In this document: one piece after another, positions 44,475-53,242 of the stretch
Layout of the letters: every line of letters starts with the position of its first letter
How positions within the stretch are numbered: position 1 is the first letter of the stretch
NCBI RefSeq assembly: GCF_016056305.1
Contig: NZ_JAECZC010000007.1
Span: 129,805-193,804 of the forward strand
Reading direction: 5' to 3'
Length of the DNA stretch: 64,000 bases
Source of the DNA: Amazonocrinis nigriterrae CENA67
GTDB lineage: Bacteria; Cyanobacteriota; Cyanobacteriia; Cyanobacteriales; Nostocaceae
Translations under genes and position numbers: made by a program
Notes under the pieces: generated by a model
What the model saw: the letters and a program-made list of their open reading frames with translations, nothing else
Told to the model about the DNA's origin: nothing
Database searches by the model: none

Positions 44475-46691
44475 CTACAAGAGTTTGTCAGGCGTGATGG
44501 GCAAATCTCTGATTCGCTTGCCGGTCGCGTGAAAAACCGCATTGGCGATCGCCGGCGAAATTCCGACCATACCGAGTTCGCCCATGCCTTTGACACCGAG
44601 CGGATTGACGATTTTATCGTCCTCCTCAACAAAGATCGTTTCGATCTCCAGAATATCGGCATTAACCGGCACATGGTAGTGCTGCAAATTCGGGTTCATG
44701 ATCCGCCCGTAACGATGGTCGATTTCAGTCGCCTCTTGCAGTGCCATACCAATGCCCCAGACAACGCCGCCGATTTTCTGACTGTGCGAGGCCTTCGGAT
44801 TCATGATCTTGCCGCTGGCGGTCACTTCAATGACCCGCGTAACGTGGACAGTCCCCACATCCGGATCGACCTTCACTTCAATGAACTGCGCGCCGTGCGC
44901 CAACGTCGCATACTTCTTGCGCTCCTCTGAGGGACGCGACTCGAATGTTTCCGTGATTGCGGTGAGACCATTACGCTTCATCACCCCGGAGATGTTGACG
45001 AAACGCGACGGGTCGCTTTTTAGTTGCAGTCTCCCGTCGAGCATCTCGACATCGGCGGCGGCTGCCCCCTTAAGCGGAGAATTCGGTTCCTGGTTCGCGA
45101 GTGCGAGCAACTTCGTGCCGATCGCTAGAGCCGCGCCGCGCACCGCCGAGCCGACGCTCGCCGTCGTCCAAGATCCCCCTTGCGACGGTGACCGAGGGAA
45201 CTTCGTGTCGCCGAGTTCAAATTTCACTTGCTCCAACTTCAGCCCCAGATACTCGGCAGCGATCATGGTCATCACCGTGTAGGTGCCGGGGCCGATGTCA
45301 CTGGTCGCACTAGCAACTTGCGCCGTGCCATCCACCCGCAGCGTGATCAGGGCGGCAGCAGGCATCTGGGCAGCGTCCCAGACGCTGGTTGCCATACCCC
45401 AACCGACTAGTAGGCGTCCGTCGCGCATTGAGCGCGGCTCAAACTGGCGGTTCTTCCAACCGAATTTTTCCGCGCCGAGCCGATAGCACTCCCGCAACGC
45501 CTTACTCGAAAATGGCTTGCCGCTCTCGGGGTCTACTTCGGCGTAGTTGATCAGCCGTAGTTCGAGCGGATCGATCTTGAGCGCGTAGGCCAGCTCGTCC
45601 ATCGCGCATTCGAGCGCGAACATACCGCTAACGGCCCCCGGTGCACGCATCCAGGTCGGGGTGGGGAGGTCAGTGTTGGTAATCTTCAGCGGCGCGTAGA
45701 GGTTCGGGCAGGCGTAGACCTGGCGCGTCAAAAGCGTGGTTTCGTCTGAGAACTCATCGATGTTGGAGGTGTTGTGTACGACTTCATGAATCATCGTGGA
45801 GAGCTTTCCCGATCGCTCTGCGCCGAGCGCGACCTTCTGAATCGTGTACGGACGATAGCCGTGGCCAGTGAACATTTGTGTGCGCGTATAGACGACCTTG
45901 ACTGGGCGTTTGAGTTCCCAGGCCGCCATCGCTGTCAGCGCCGGATAATAGTTCGGGCGCAGCGACGATCCGAAAGCCCCGCCGACGAAGGGTGAAAGCA
46001 CGCTCACATTTTCCTTGGGCACGCCGAAGCTCGAAGCCAAATGTGCGCGCACGCCATAGACCCCCTGCGTCTTGTCGAAGACCGTGAGCTTGTCGCCTTG
46101 CCAGACCGCGATGGCCGCGTGCGGCTCTATGGGGTTGTGGTGCTCGATAGGAATGCGGTACTCGGCCTCTACCTTCACAGCCGCTGTACGCATCGTCTCT
46201 TCGGGATTACCGCGCGGCTTTGGAGGCGGCCCTTGGGTGGGGACGCGCGCGATCGCTCGCACCGCCTCGGTGTCGGTCGTGTGCGGCTCTGTGTTGTAGG
46301 AGACTTTGACCAGACGTGCCGCATAACGCGCTTGCTCGTATGTCTCGGCGACGACGAGTGCCACAGGCTGCATATTGAAGAAGATTTTGTCGGACTGGAG
46401 CGCCCGAAACGACTTGTCTTGCTCATCGGTAGCGCGCGATGGAGTCTGCACCATGGAAAACTTCGGATCAAGCTTTGGTGTGTTCAGGTGCGTGAAGACG
46501 CGAATTACGCCCGCAGCGCGTTCAGCCTCACCCGTGTCGATTGATTTAATCGTGCCCTTTGCTACGGTTCCCAGCACGATAAAACCGTAAGCGAGATTGG
46601 AAATCTGAAATTCTGCGGCGTATTTTGCCTTGCCCGTCACTTTTGCGATGCCGTCTACGCGGCTCATTTCTTTTCCGATGTATCTTGCCAT
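44475..46691 (-). CDS. paoC: Aldehyde oxidoreductase molybdenum-binding subunit, PaoC-like
   Basis: This 738-residue protein opens with the small hammerhead domain (GKEMSRVDGIAKVTGKAKYA) and carries Mo-site motifs FVGGAFGSSLRPNY, DLPTPTWMRAPGAVSG and PSQGGSWTTASVGSAV. The C-terminal GVKGMGELGMVGISPA holds the catalytic Glu. Together with the Fe-S and FAD subunits it forms a periplasmic heterotrimer that oxidises aldehydes to acids. Codon use is strongly G/C-ending, quite unlike the surrounding genes, indicating horizontal transfer. Other xanthine-oxidase-family activities are possible; aldehyde specificity is by operon likeness. Confidence 0.9.
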   Translation of the reverse strand: MARYIGKEMSRVDGIAKVTGKAKYAAEFQISNLAYGFIVLGTVAKGTIKSIDTGEAERAAGVIRVFTHLNTPKLDPKFSMVQTPSRATDEQDKSFRALQSDKIFFNMQPVALVVAETYEQARYAARLVKVSYNTEPHTTDTEAVRAIARVPTQGPPPKPRGNPEETMRTAAVKVEAEYRIPIEHHNPIEPHAAIAVWQGDKLTVFDKTQGVYGVRAHLASSFGVPKENVSVLSPFVGGAFGSSLRPNYYPALTAMAAWELKRPVKVVYTRTQMFTGHGYRPYTIQKVALGAERSGKLSTMIHEVVHNTSNIDEFSDETTLLTRQVYACPNLYAPLKITNTDLPTPTWMRAPGAVSGMFALECAMDELAYALKIDPLELRLINYAEVDPESGKPFSSKALRECYRLGAEKFGWKNRQFEPRSMRDGRLLVGWGMATSVWDAAQMPAAALITLRVDGTAQVASATSDIGPGTYTVMTMIAAEYLGLKLEQVKFELGDTKFPRSPSQGGSWTTASVGSAVRGAALAIGTKLLALANQEPNSPLKGAAAADVEMLDGRLQLKSDPSRFVNISGVMKRNGLTAITETFESRPSEERKKYATLAHGAQFIEVKVDPDVGTVHVTRVIEVTASGKIMNPKASHSQKIGGVVWGIGMALQEATEIDHRYGRIMNPNLQHYHVPVNADILEIETIFVEEDDKIVNPLGVKGMGELGMVGISPAIANAVFHATGKRIRDLPITPDKLL

Positions 46692-46709
46692 TTCTTTTAT
46701 TCTCCCTAC

Positions 46710-47702
46710 TTACGCAACACCGCCCGACATCGCTCGCTGCAAAGCGAGAACAATGGCGCGTTTTCCGAGTTCGACTTTATAACTGTTATGTTCAAGGGGT
46801 TTCGCATCTTTGAAAGCCGCTTCGGCAGCAGCCCGAAAAGTTTCTTCCGTCGCTGGTTTTCCGATCAAAACTCTTTCCGCTTCGCCTGAACGCCAAGGTT
46901 TATGCGCGACGCTTCCCAAAACAACGCGTGCCTGTTTGATGTTGTTGCCTCTTGTTTCTAAAGCAGCAGCCACGGCAATCAGTGCGAAAGCATATGAAGT
47001 GCGATCGCGAACTTTTAGGTAATAAGACTTGTCGGCGAAGTTATTCCTCGGCATTTCGATGGCAACGATCAATTCGCCATGCTGAAGATTGTTATCTTTT
47101 TCCGGCGTGTCGCCCGGCAAGCGATGAAAATCCTGGATCGGGATTGTACGTTCTTGCCCGTTCGTGCCCCGAACCTTCACAACCGCGTCAAGCGCATAAA
47201 GCGCATTCGCCATATCGCCTGGGTAAGTTGCCACGCATTTATCGCTGTAGCCAAAAATGGCATGAATGCGATTGAGTCCCTGAATAGCTCCGCATCCGCT
47301 GCCAGGCTCGCGTTTGTTACACGGCATAGCGATGTCGTAAAAATACTGGCAACGGGTGCGCTGCATTAAATTTCCCCCGTTGGTCGCCATATTGCGAAGC
47401 TGTACGGTGGCACCAGCTAAAATCGCCATTGACAGAAGCGGGTAATTTTGCCGGACGAGCGCATGGTTAGCCGTATCAGTATTTTTGGCTAACGCGCCGA
47501 TCGAAATTCCGTTCGAGGTCGATCGAATTTCCGCCAGATTCAAACCTAAGATATCAACAAGTTCGCTGGGACGCTCGACGTATTCTTTCATCAAATCAAT
47601 CAAATTTGTCCCGCCTGCGAGAAACTGTGCCGTTTGATTAGCGGAAACGGTGTCAACGGCGCTTGCTGCGTCGGTTACGCTAGAATATTTAAACGATTTC
47701 AT
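46710..47702 (-). CDS. paoB: Aldehyde oxidoreductase FAD-binding subunit, PaoB-like
   Basis: From the ATG at 47702 (MKSFKYSSVTDAASAV) the protein has 330 residues. FLAGGTNLIDLMK and NGGNLMQRTRC are FAD-binding motifs. Four Cys (TRCQYF, PCNKREPGSGC, SDKCVATYP) lie where PaoB and 4-hydroxybenzoyl-CoA reductase beta bind an extra 4Fe-4S cluster. The start overlaps the upstream Fe-S gene by 14 nt; the longer frame to 47822 would translate the Fe-S gene in another frame. The gap to the Mo-subunit gene is 18 nt. Confidence 0.9.
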   Translation of the reverse strand: MKSFKYSSVTDAASAVDTVSANQTAQFLAGGTNLIDLMKEYVERPSELVDILGLNLAEIRSTSNGISIGALAKNTDTANHALVRQNYPLLSMAILAGATVQLRNMATNGGNLMQRTRCQYFYDIAMPCNKREPGSGCGAIQGLNRIHAIFGYSDKCVATYPGDMANALYALDAVVKVRGTNGQERTIPIQDFHRLPGDTPEKDNNLQHGELIVAIEMPRNNFADKSYYLKVRDRTSYAFALIAVAAALETRGNNIKQARVVLGSVAHKPWRSGEAERVLIGKPATEETFRAAAEAAFKDAKPLEHNSYKVELGKRAIVLALQRAMSGGVA

Positions 47703-48531
47703 CGGCTTTGCCCTCATTGAATGCAATGGCAATTTCTTCATCGCTTGCAAAATGCCAGGCTTGGGCTGTTTCGCGCCCGGAATGAACTTCTCTGATTGCC
47801 GCAACGATTCCTGGATACGCACCGCAACGGCAAATGTTGCCGCTCATGCGTTCTCTGATTTCTTGATCGGAGAGTTCTAAATTTTGGGGACTCGTCCGCA
47901 AATTGTTAGTGACGTGACTCACGTCGCCGTTTTTGGCTTCCTGCAAAAGCGCTACTGCCGAACATATCTGCCCCGGCGTGCAGTAACCGCACTGGAAGCC
48001 GTCGTATTTGATGAACGCCGCCTGCATCGGATGAAGTTGGTCGCCCTGAGCCAGCCCTTCGATGGTCGTCACCTCTTTTCCCTCGCAGCTCGCGGCAAGT
48101 GTCAGACACGAAAGCACGCGGCGTCCGTCAACGATCACTGTACAAGCACCGCACTGTCCTTGATCGCACCCTTTTTTGGTGCCGGTCAATCCAAGTCTTT
48201 CGCGTAGGGCATCGAGCAGCACCGTGCGCGAATCCACTTCCAGGCGTTGAGTAGAGCCGTTGATTTTCAACAAGACCTTAACGGCGTTTTCCACCCCAGC
48301 TGTCGAAGCGAACACTGCGTCGGGCGAAGCGGCGAGCGTGGCAAAGACCTCCTCTTTAGCCAGCAGGTGGAAGGCGAAGGTGCCGAGTGCCGCAGCCATG
48401 TTTTGCCCCAAGAATTTTCGGCGAGCAGCACCGACAATACCGAGTTCGTCGAGTAGTGTTTTTTCGTCCGCGCTGAGTTGCTCATCGCTTTCGCTTAGAT
48501 CGAAGTCTTGTCGTTCTTGATTGTCGTCCAT
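47689..48531 (-). CDS. paoA: Aldehyde oxidoreductase 2Fe-2S subunit with Tat signal, PaoA-like
   Basis: The ATG at 48531 follows a perfect AGGAGA ribosome site and gives 280 residues. An acidic leader of 36 residues precedes the twin-arginine motif ARRKFLGQN (Arg37-Arg38) and a hydrophobic stretch, so the complex is exported by Tat. The two 2Fe-2S sites are CDQGQCGAC and CGYCTPG with CRCG. A longer frame to 48657 overlaps an IS1182 remnant and is not real. First gene of the paoABC-xdhC-mocA operon. Confidence 0.92.
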   Translation of the reverse strand: MDDNQERQDFDLSESDEQLSADEKTLLDELGIVGAARRKFLGQNMAAALGTFAFHLLAKEEVFATLAASPDAVFASTAGVENAVKVLLKINGSTQRLEVDSRTVLLDALRERLGLTGTKKGCDQGQCGACTVIVDGRRVLSCLTLAASCEGKEVTTIEGLAQGDQLHPMQAAFIKYDGFQCGYCTPGQICSAVALLQEAKNGDVSHVTNNLRTSPQNLELSDQEIRERMSGNICRCGAYPGIVAAIREVHSGRETAQAWHFASDEEIAIAFNEGKADEIV

Positions 48532-48609
48532 GATTCTCCTTGCAACATTCTCGAACAAGCCCTGGACAAGTGTTTGTTTTTCGCACCGACTCTTCTCACG
48601 GTCTGCACC

Positions 48610-48911
48610 CACCAAAGGCGCAGAAGCACCTTCGCTCAATCCGCCCTTGCACTGCAAGAGTTGCTTGTCTATCAGATAAATTCTCGCTTATATTGCATCA
48701 CCAGTATCATCGCCAACCGCCAAGGTGCTTGCGCTGGCTGACCCCGTTGTGGATACAGTGATGTGAAATCTTCATCCTGATAAAAGACTCCAAGTTCATC
48801 ACGCAGTCGCATATATAAATTACCTTTGGGGAACGCGGCTTTGGCTACACGTACCGTTTCATCAGGAATAGGAGGAAGTTTTCGGGATGTAAGCACATAT
48901 ACTGCATACAT
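48610..48911 (-). pseudogene. IS1182-family transposase N-terminal remnant, frameshifted
   Basis: Reading leftward from 48911 the frame gives MYAVYVLTSRKLPPIPDE, AKAAFPKGNLYMRLRDELG and GQPAQAPWRLAMILVMQYKR, then stops. One frame over, the match continues with NLSDRQATLAVQGRIE until about 48610, revealing a single-base frameshift. The remainder is replaced by the start of the aldehyde oxidoreductase operon. It marks the right border of the GC-rich block. Confidence 0.8.
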
Positions 48912-49090
48912 AAGTATTTCTTCTAGTTTATTGATTATTGAGGCAGCTAACTTAATTTTTTTCTCCCGTGTAATACACGAAAAGGGATATCTATCTTCTC
49001 CAAGTAATACACGGTAAATCCACCGTTTTTTTGTTAAGCAATATTTCGCCAACGGTATCCGTATCTCGGCGGCCACCCAAGAAGGCTTAT

Positions 49091-49645
49091 TTAAACCTGT
49101 GGTAGCTCATAGATACCCCAATAGTTAATATCATGCTTCTTCAAAATGACTTCAGCATTTTCAATCTCCTCATCTTTGCCTTTTAGTACTAGTAAATATT
49201 CACAGCACTGGATGCGATCGCAATAAAGTCTAGCTCGGTCTTCAGGAATACCTAAACTAGCTAGCACCTTTACTAAATGATTTGTGGCTATAGTACTAAC
49301 TGCAACACCCGCTACACTGATAATGAATGCTGTTCCAACCGAACCGACTGCAATTATTACTCCAATACCGCCAGGAAGTACCAAACTGCTAAGACCAACT
49401 AATACGCTTCCCCAAAAACTTGTAATTAAAGCGTCACCAACTGCTCCAGTTGTATCTACACTTTGATTGTTGATACGCGAACTGACTGATACTTCGCCAA
49501 TACGATTTATGCGATCTGCAAATCTTGCAAAAATCGCAACTTTTTCCATTGGAAAGCTTGAGGCTTTCAATTCATTAACTGATTGCTCCGCTGCTTTACG
49601 GTTAGTAAATACTCCAACAGCGTGCTTGTTATCTGTTGTAATCAT
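49091..49645 (-). CDS. YflT/general-stress-protein-17M-like membrane-associated protein
   Basis: This 184-residue protein opens with AVGVFTNRKAAEQSVNELKA, the beta-alpha unit of YflT-type heat-induced stress proteins. A central Gly/Ala/Ile-rich hydrophobic region (SFWGSVLVGLSSLVLPGGIG, then VAGVAVSTIATNHL) and a C-terminal half with CEYLLVLKGKDEEIENAE follow. Such proteins occur near stress genes. The biochemical role is unknown. It starts just before the group II intron, which lies on the other strand. Confidence 0.65.
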   Translation of the reverse strand: MITTDNKHAVGVFTNRKAAEQSVNELKASSFPMEKVAIFARFADRINRIGEVSVSSRINNQSVDTTGAVGDALITSFWGSVLVGLSSLVLPGGIGVIIAVGSVGTAFIISVAGVAVSTIATNHLVKVLASLGIPEDRARLYCDRIQCCEYLLVLKGKDEEIENAEVILKKHDINYWGIYELPQV

Positions 49646-49716
49646 ATTATCCTTATTTCAGTGAGGCAGCACTAGCTCACCAATAAAACCGAAAGTTATC
49701 AAGAAAGGCAGAGGGC

Positions 49717-51876
49717 GTGCGATTCGATGTGAGTGAATCACGGTAATCAGTCCGTAAATAACCTCACCAACCAAATCTAGAAATAGATTTGGTTGAACTC
49801 TCAGATAGATGCAGGTGAAAGTCCTGCCCACCTGACTCAGGTGTGACTCCTTATCTGTCCACGCGCTCCCAGACTCGACTTTTGGAAAGTGAAGCTGAAA
49901 ACAGGGCGCAATCAGACATCTGTTGTGAGATGACACTGGTGCTAACAGGGAGTTCCCAAGGTGAAACAGAGCCTCAAAAAGCAACCCAGCCTTGAGCGGG
50001 ACACAACAGACAAAACCCGACTCCATTGGAGATTATTCCCGCCGCAAATGTCCTCAATAGCGGTATGAGTCTAGGGAATCCATTGGTTGAATTGGCTACG
50101 CCTAAAGGAACGAAACAATCTCTGTGAGGGAACGAATAAAAACGAACTGAGGGTCTAGGGAAAGGTCGAACCCCAAGTAGGCTGGACGAGCAGCGTAATT
50201 CCTTCGGTTCGGGTAGGACAACCCGTAATTGGGTTGAGGTGTTCAGAATACACACGATTGAAGTAAGAGCGATGATTAGACACAGTAGAAATACCAGTGA
50301 ATCTTGGAAAGGACTACCGTGGAAGAAATTCCGTTGTAACCTATTGCGCCTACTATTGCGCGTGTACAAAGCTGTTCGAGTTGGCGACTATCGGAAAGCT
50401 CGCTCACTACAAAAGCTGATTCTGAAATCTACTTCGGCTAGATTACTGGCGATTCGGCAAGTAACACAGCTACAAGTAACACAGCTAAATGCTGGGAAAA
50501 AGACCGCAGGTGTTGATGGCAAAGCGTCCCTCAGCATTAGAGAACGCTTCGCACTTGAAGAACTCCTCAAGTTCAGTGCAAATAACTGGAATCATAACAA
50601 ACTACGGGAAATACCGATACCTAAAAAGGACGGAAAAACCCGAATCCTCAAAGTCCCCACTATGGCAGACAGAGCATGGCAATGCCTTGCAAAATATGCC
50701 TTAGAACCAGCACACGAAGCAACATTTCATGCAAGGAGCTACGGATTTAGGACAGGACGCTCGGCACACGATGCTCAGAAAATCCTGTTTACAAACCTAC
50801 AATCCAACCACCACGGAAAAGACAAACGAGTCATCGAGCTTGATATCGAAAAATGCTTCGACAGGATTTACCACAAAGCAATTATGGATTACCTGATTGC
50901 CCCCAAGGGGTTAAAACTCGGTATATTCCGATGTTTAAAAGCAGGTGTAAACCCAGAATTTCCCGAACAAGGAACACCGCAAGGCGGCGTGGGAAGTCCG
51001 CTTTTAGCTAACATCGCACTCAATGGAATTGAGGAAATCCATAACTCGGTAAGATATGCCGATGACATGGTGTTTATTCTTAAACCAGAAGACGATGCCA
51101 ACATCATACTAGCCAAAATCAGCCAATTCCTAGCAGACAGGGGGATGAATATCAGCCAGAAGAAGACCAAGCTAACCGCTACGACTTCGGGCTTTGACTT
51201 CCTTGGCTGGCACTTCAAGGTGCAGAACAACGGAAAATTTAGATGTGTCCCTTCAGAGGACAACTTTAAAACATTCCGTCAGAAAGTAAAGCGCATTGTC
51301 AACAACTCGAATATTGGTGCTACAACAAAGGCTCTCAAGTTAGCCCCTGTAGTTAGAGGATGGAGGAACTACCACTGCCACTGCAAGATGAACGGGTCAC
51401 GATTCTCGTTGTACCACATCCAACGCAGAGCATTTCAGGTGTTCAATAAGGAAACCAAACTAAACCGCCAAACCAGCAAGATTTTGCTGGACAAAGCGTT
51501 CCCCAAGGTTCCCTACTTCGAAAACAAGCACGTCAACGTTAAAGGTATAAAATCACCCTTTGATGGAGACATCACCTACTGGAGTCAACGTAACAGCAAA
51601 CTCTACGACGGCAAAACCTCTTTTGCTTTAAAACGGCAAAACCATACTTGTGCAGCCTGTGGACTTAAACTCCTATCTGATGAGAAAGTTAACCTACATC
51701 ACAAAGATGGGAACCACTCCAACTGGAAAAAGAATAATCTGATAGCAGTCCATGAAAGCTGTCATGATTACCTGCACATGAGCAAACCAGAACATCGGGA
51801 GCCGGATGCACGCAAACGCGGCACGTCCGGTTCTAACTCAGAGGTGTGGGAGATAATACTCCCCATCGACTCAACC
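49717..51876 (+). mobile_element. Group II intron with maturase
   Basis: The 5' end reads GTGCGATTCGATGTGAGTGA (49717 on), matching the GUGYG start of bacterial group II introns. Domain I hairpins are visible, including a perfect 11-bp stem capped by a GAAA tetraloop at 49769-49794. The maturase ORF occupies domain IV. Domain V is at 51799-51833, and a domain VI-like stem with an unpaired A (51839-51876) ends near CTCAACC. The 3' boundary is uncertain by several bases. The intron lies between genes, so it does not interrupt a coding sequence. Confidence 0.85.
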
Positions 51877-51927
51877 AGAAGGGGAATCCCCATAAATAAA
51901 TTTAGGGGATTTAACAACGGCTTCTGA
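50272..51927 (+). CDS. ltrA: Group II intron reverse transcriptase/maturase with HNH endonuclease
   Basis: Starting at the ATG at 50272 (MIRHSRNTSESWKGLPWKKF) it has 551 residues. The RT domain carries TPQGGVGSPLLANIAL and the catalytic YADD (Tyr262-Asp265). The X/maturase domain follows (VVRGWRNYHCHCKMNGS). The C-terminus has an HNH/zinc nuclease (CAACGLKLL, LHHKDGNHSNWKKNNL, CHDYLH). It should splice the intron and prime its retrohoming. The frame does not stop before domain V but reads through domains V and VI and ends at 51927, apparently past the intron's 3' end, so the last ~40 residues are probably not native. Confidence 0.92.
   Translation: MIRHSRNTSESWKGLPWKKFRCNLLRLLLRVYKAVRVGDYRKARSLQKLILKSTSARLLAIRQVTQLQVTQLNAGKKTAGVDGKASLSIRERFALEELLKFSANNWNHNKLREIPIPKKDGKTRILKVPTMADRAWQCLAKYALEPAHEATFHARSYGFRTGRSAHDAQKILFTNLQSNHHGKDKRVIELDIEKCFDRIYHKAIMDYLIAPKGLKLGIFRCLKAGVNPEFPEQGTPQGGVGSPLLANIALNGIEEIHNSVRYADDMVFILKPEDDANIILAKISQFLADRGMNISQKKTKLTATTSGFDFLGWHFKVQNNGKFRCVPSEDNFKTFRQKVKRIVNNSNIGATTKALKLAPVVRGWRNYHCHCKMNGSRFSLYHIQRRAFQVFNKETKLNRQTSKILLDKAFPKVPYFENKHVNVKGIKSPFDGDITYWSQRNSKLYDGKTSFALKRQNHTCAACGLKLLSDEKVNLHHKDGNHSNWKKNNLIAVHESCHDYLHMSKPEHREPDARKRGTSGSNSEVWEIILPIDSTRRGIPINKFRGFNNGF
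51799..51833 (+). other. Group II intron domain V
   Basis: The 35-nt hairpin GAGCCGGATGCACGCAAACG (and on to CGTCCGGTTC) has the lower stem GAGCCGGA/TCCGGTTC, the AGC catalytic triad and a short capped upper stem. It is the active-site domain of the intron. Confidence 0.85.
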
Positions 51928-52029
51928 AAGTAAGGATTTCCCGACTTGAGCAAACTGGCGTGGGCTTGTGACCTTTTGGCAGAGGGAAGAATCTATCCTT
52001 GAACCTTCTGCCCTCTGGCTCCTTAGCAC

Positions 52030-52572
52030 TCAGGATTCGGCTGCGTTTTCAATCGCGGCTAACAATGAGCGGAGGTCGTAAGAGCCATCGTGGCGCACAC
52101 CGTTGATGAAAAAAGTCGGCGTGCCGTTGACCCCGCTCTGGATTCCGCTGAGTAAGTCTTCGCGTATCCTGGCTACGTGGGCGTGCTCGGCGAGTTCGTG
52201 ACTAAACCGAGGCACATCAAGACCGAGGTTAGCGGCATATTCTATTAGATGTTTGCGATCAAGCGCCTGTTGATGTTCAAAGAGATGGTTGTGCATCTCC
52301 CAGAACTTACCTTGCGCCCCAGCTGCCTCTGCTGCTTCTGCTGCCTGCTCAGCGTAGGGATGCATACTGATTAATGGGAAGTGGCGGTAGACAAAGCGCA
52401 TGAGATCGCCGGTCAACTGCTGGAGTTCTTTGACGATGAAATGGGCACGACCGCAATAGGGACACTCATAGTCGCCGTATTCCACGAGGGTGACGGGTGC
52501 GTTTTTTGGCCCTCGGATATGGTCGCGATCGCTAACTGGGAGGCTAAGTTCGCCTGTTGCTGTTGTGATCAT
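52030..52572 (-). CDS. DsbA/thioredoxin-fold oxidoreductase
   Basis: This 180-residue protein has the redox motif EYGDYECPYCGRAH (Cys37 and Cys40) and a cis-Pro loop GVNGTPTFFINGV. The central insertion is short and helical, as in DSBA-like proteins of the FrnE/thioredoxin_4 type. There is no signal peptide, so it is cytoplasmic unless exported otherwise. AGGAGGTGACAAT, a perfect Shine-Dalgarno, precedes the ATG at 52572. It is downstream of hsp20 on the same strand with a 45-nt gap and is probably cotranscribed under stress. Confidence 0.9.
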   Translation of the reverse strand: MITTATGELSLPVSDRDHIRGPKNAPVTLVEYGDYECPYCGRAHFIVKELQQLTGDLMRFVYRHFPLISMHPYAEQAAEAAEAAGAQGKFWEMHNHLFEHQQALDRKHLIEYAANLGLDVPRFSHELAEHAHVARIREDLLSGIQSGVNGTPTFFINGVRHDGSYDLRSLLAAIENAAES

Positions 52573-52617
52573 ATTGTCACCTCCTGCTCTTAAGGGAGTG
52601 CTTTGGAAAACATTGCG

Positions 52618-53088
52618 TCACTGCCCTTGCCCGTTGCCCCTGTGCCCGTCACCTAAGTTTACTTTCACAACCTTGTTCCTATCTTCTTCAGCCTTGGGCA
52701 ACCTCAGCTTGAGAATGCCATCTTTGTATTCTGCTTGCACCTGATCGTGCTGGACACGGGTAGGCAACGGAATTACGCGCTGAAACCTGCCATAGCGGAA
52801 TTCGGTGCGGGTGATGCCTCTTTCTTCTGTTTTGATTTCTGACTTGCGCTCACCGGAAATAGATACTGCCTCTGGCGATACCTGCACATCTAGGTCTTTG
52901 GGGTCTACACCGGGAATTTCTACCTTGAGATGAATCGCATCGGGGGTTTCTTGAATCTCTGCGGAGGGAATAAAGGCAATGCCTTCCTCTTCTCTACGAC
53001 CTGTCGGTGCTATCTCATCAAACAAGCGGTTTAACTGCCGCTGCAAACTTTCAACTTCTCGGAAAGGTTCCCAACGAACGAGTGCCAT
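52618..53088 (-). CDS. hspA: Small heat-shock protein (Hsp20/alpha-crystallin)
   Basis: This 156-residue protein has the N-terminus MALVRWEPFREVESLQRQLN, typical of cyanobacterial HspA. The alpha-crystallin domain shows DAIHLKVEIPGVDPKDL, ISGERKSE, RYGRFQRVIPLP and AEYKDGILKLRLPKAE, and a short tail follows. It is an ATP-independent holdase that in cyanobacteria protects membranes and phycobilisomes. AGGAGACTTAAAATT precedes the ATG. A nearly identical 29-nt element is present 126 nt upstream here and 171 nt upstream of groES, arguing for shared control. Confidence 0.95.
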   Translation of the reverse strand: MALVRWEPFREVESLQRQLNRLFDEIAPTGRREEEGIAFIPSAEIQETPDAIHLKVEIPGVDPKDLDVQVSPEAVSISGERKSEIKTEERGITRTEFRYGRFQRVIPLPTRVQHDQVQAEYKDGILKLRLPKAEEDRNKVVKVNLGDGHRGNGQGQ

Positions 53089-53213
53089 AATTTTAAGTCT
53101 CCTGATGATCTATACTTGGGTGTTTAGAATTCTGCATTAGACTGGGTTTTGTCAGTCCCTGAAACAGCGTTGCTATCATGCCAGTGCTGAACTCTGTTGC
53201 CACTATAGAGAAG

Positions 53214-53242
53214 AAATCTAAGGACTTTCTGAGGAAATTATG
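53214..53242 (-). promoter_or_regulatory. Shared heat-shock element upstream of hspA
   Basis: A 25-nt stretch (sense TCCTCAGAAAGTCCTTAGAT core) is identical to 56211-56235 upstream of groES. With four flanking bases there is a single mismatch in 29. In the hspA sense it is followed by TATAGT, a possible -10. It has no CIRCE (TTAGCACTC-N9-GAGTGCTAA) symmetry. Interpreted as a promoter or activator site; function is inferred. Confidence 0.6.

Noticed and set aside
44460-46544. Long plus-strand frames opposite the molybdenum subunit gene
   Set aside because: GC-rich genes leave long antisense frames; the minus strand carries the complete family motifs.
48532-48657. Longer N-terminus for the Fe-S subunit starting at 48657
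   Set aside because: The extra residues derive from the IS1182 remnant; the ATG at 48531 has a perfect AGGAGA site and leads into the Tat signal.
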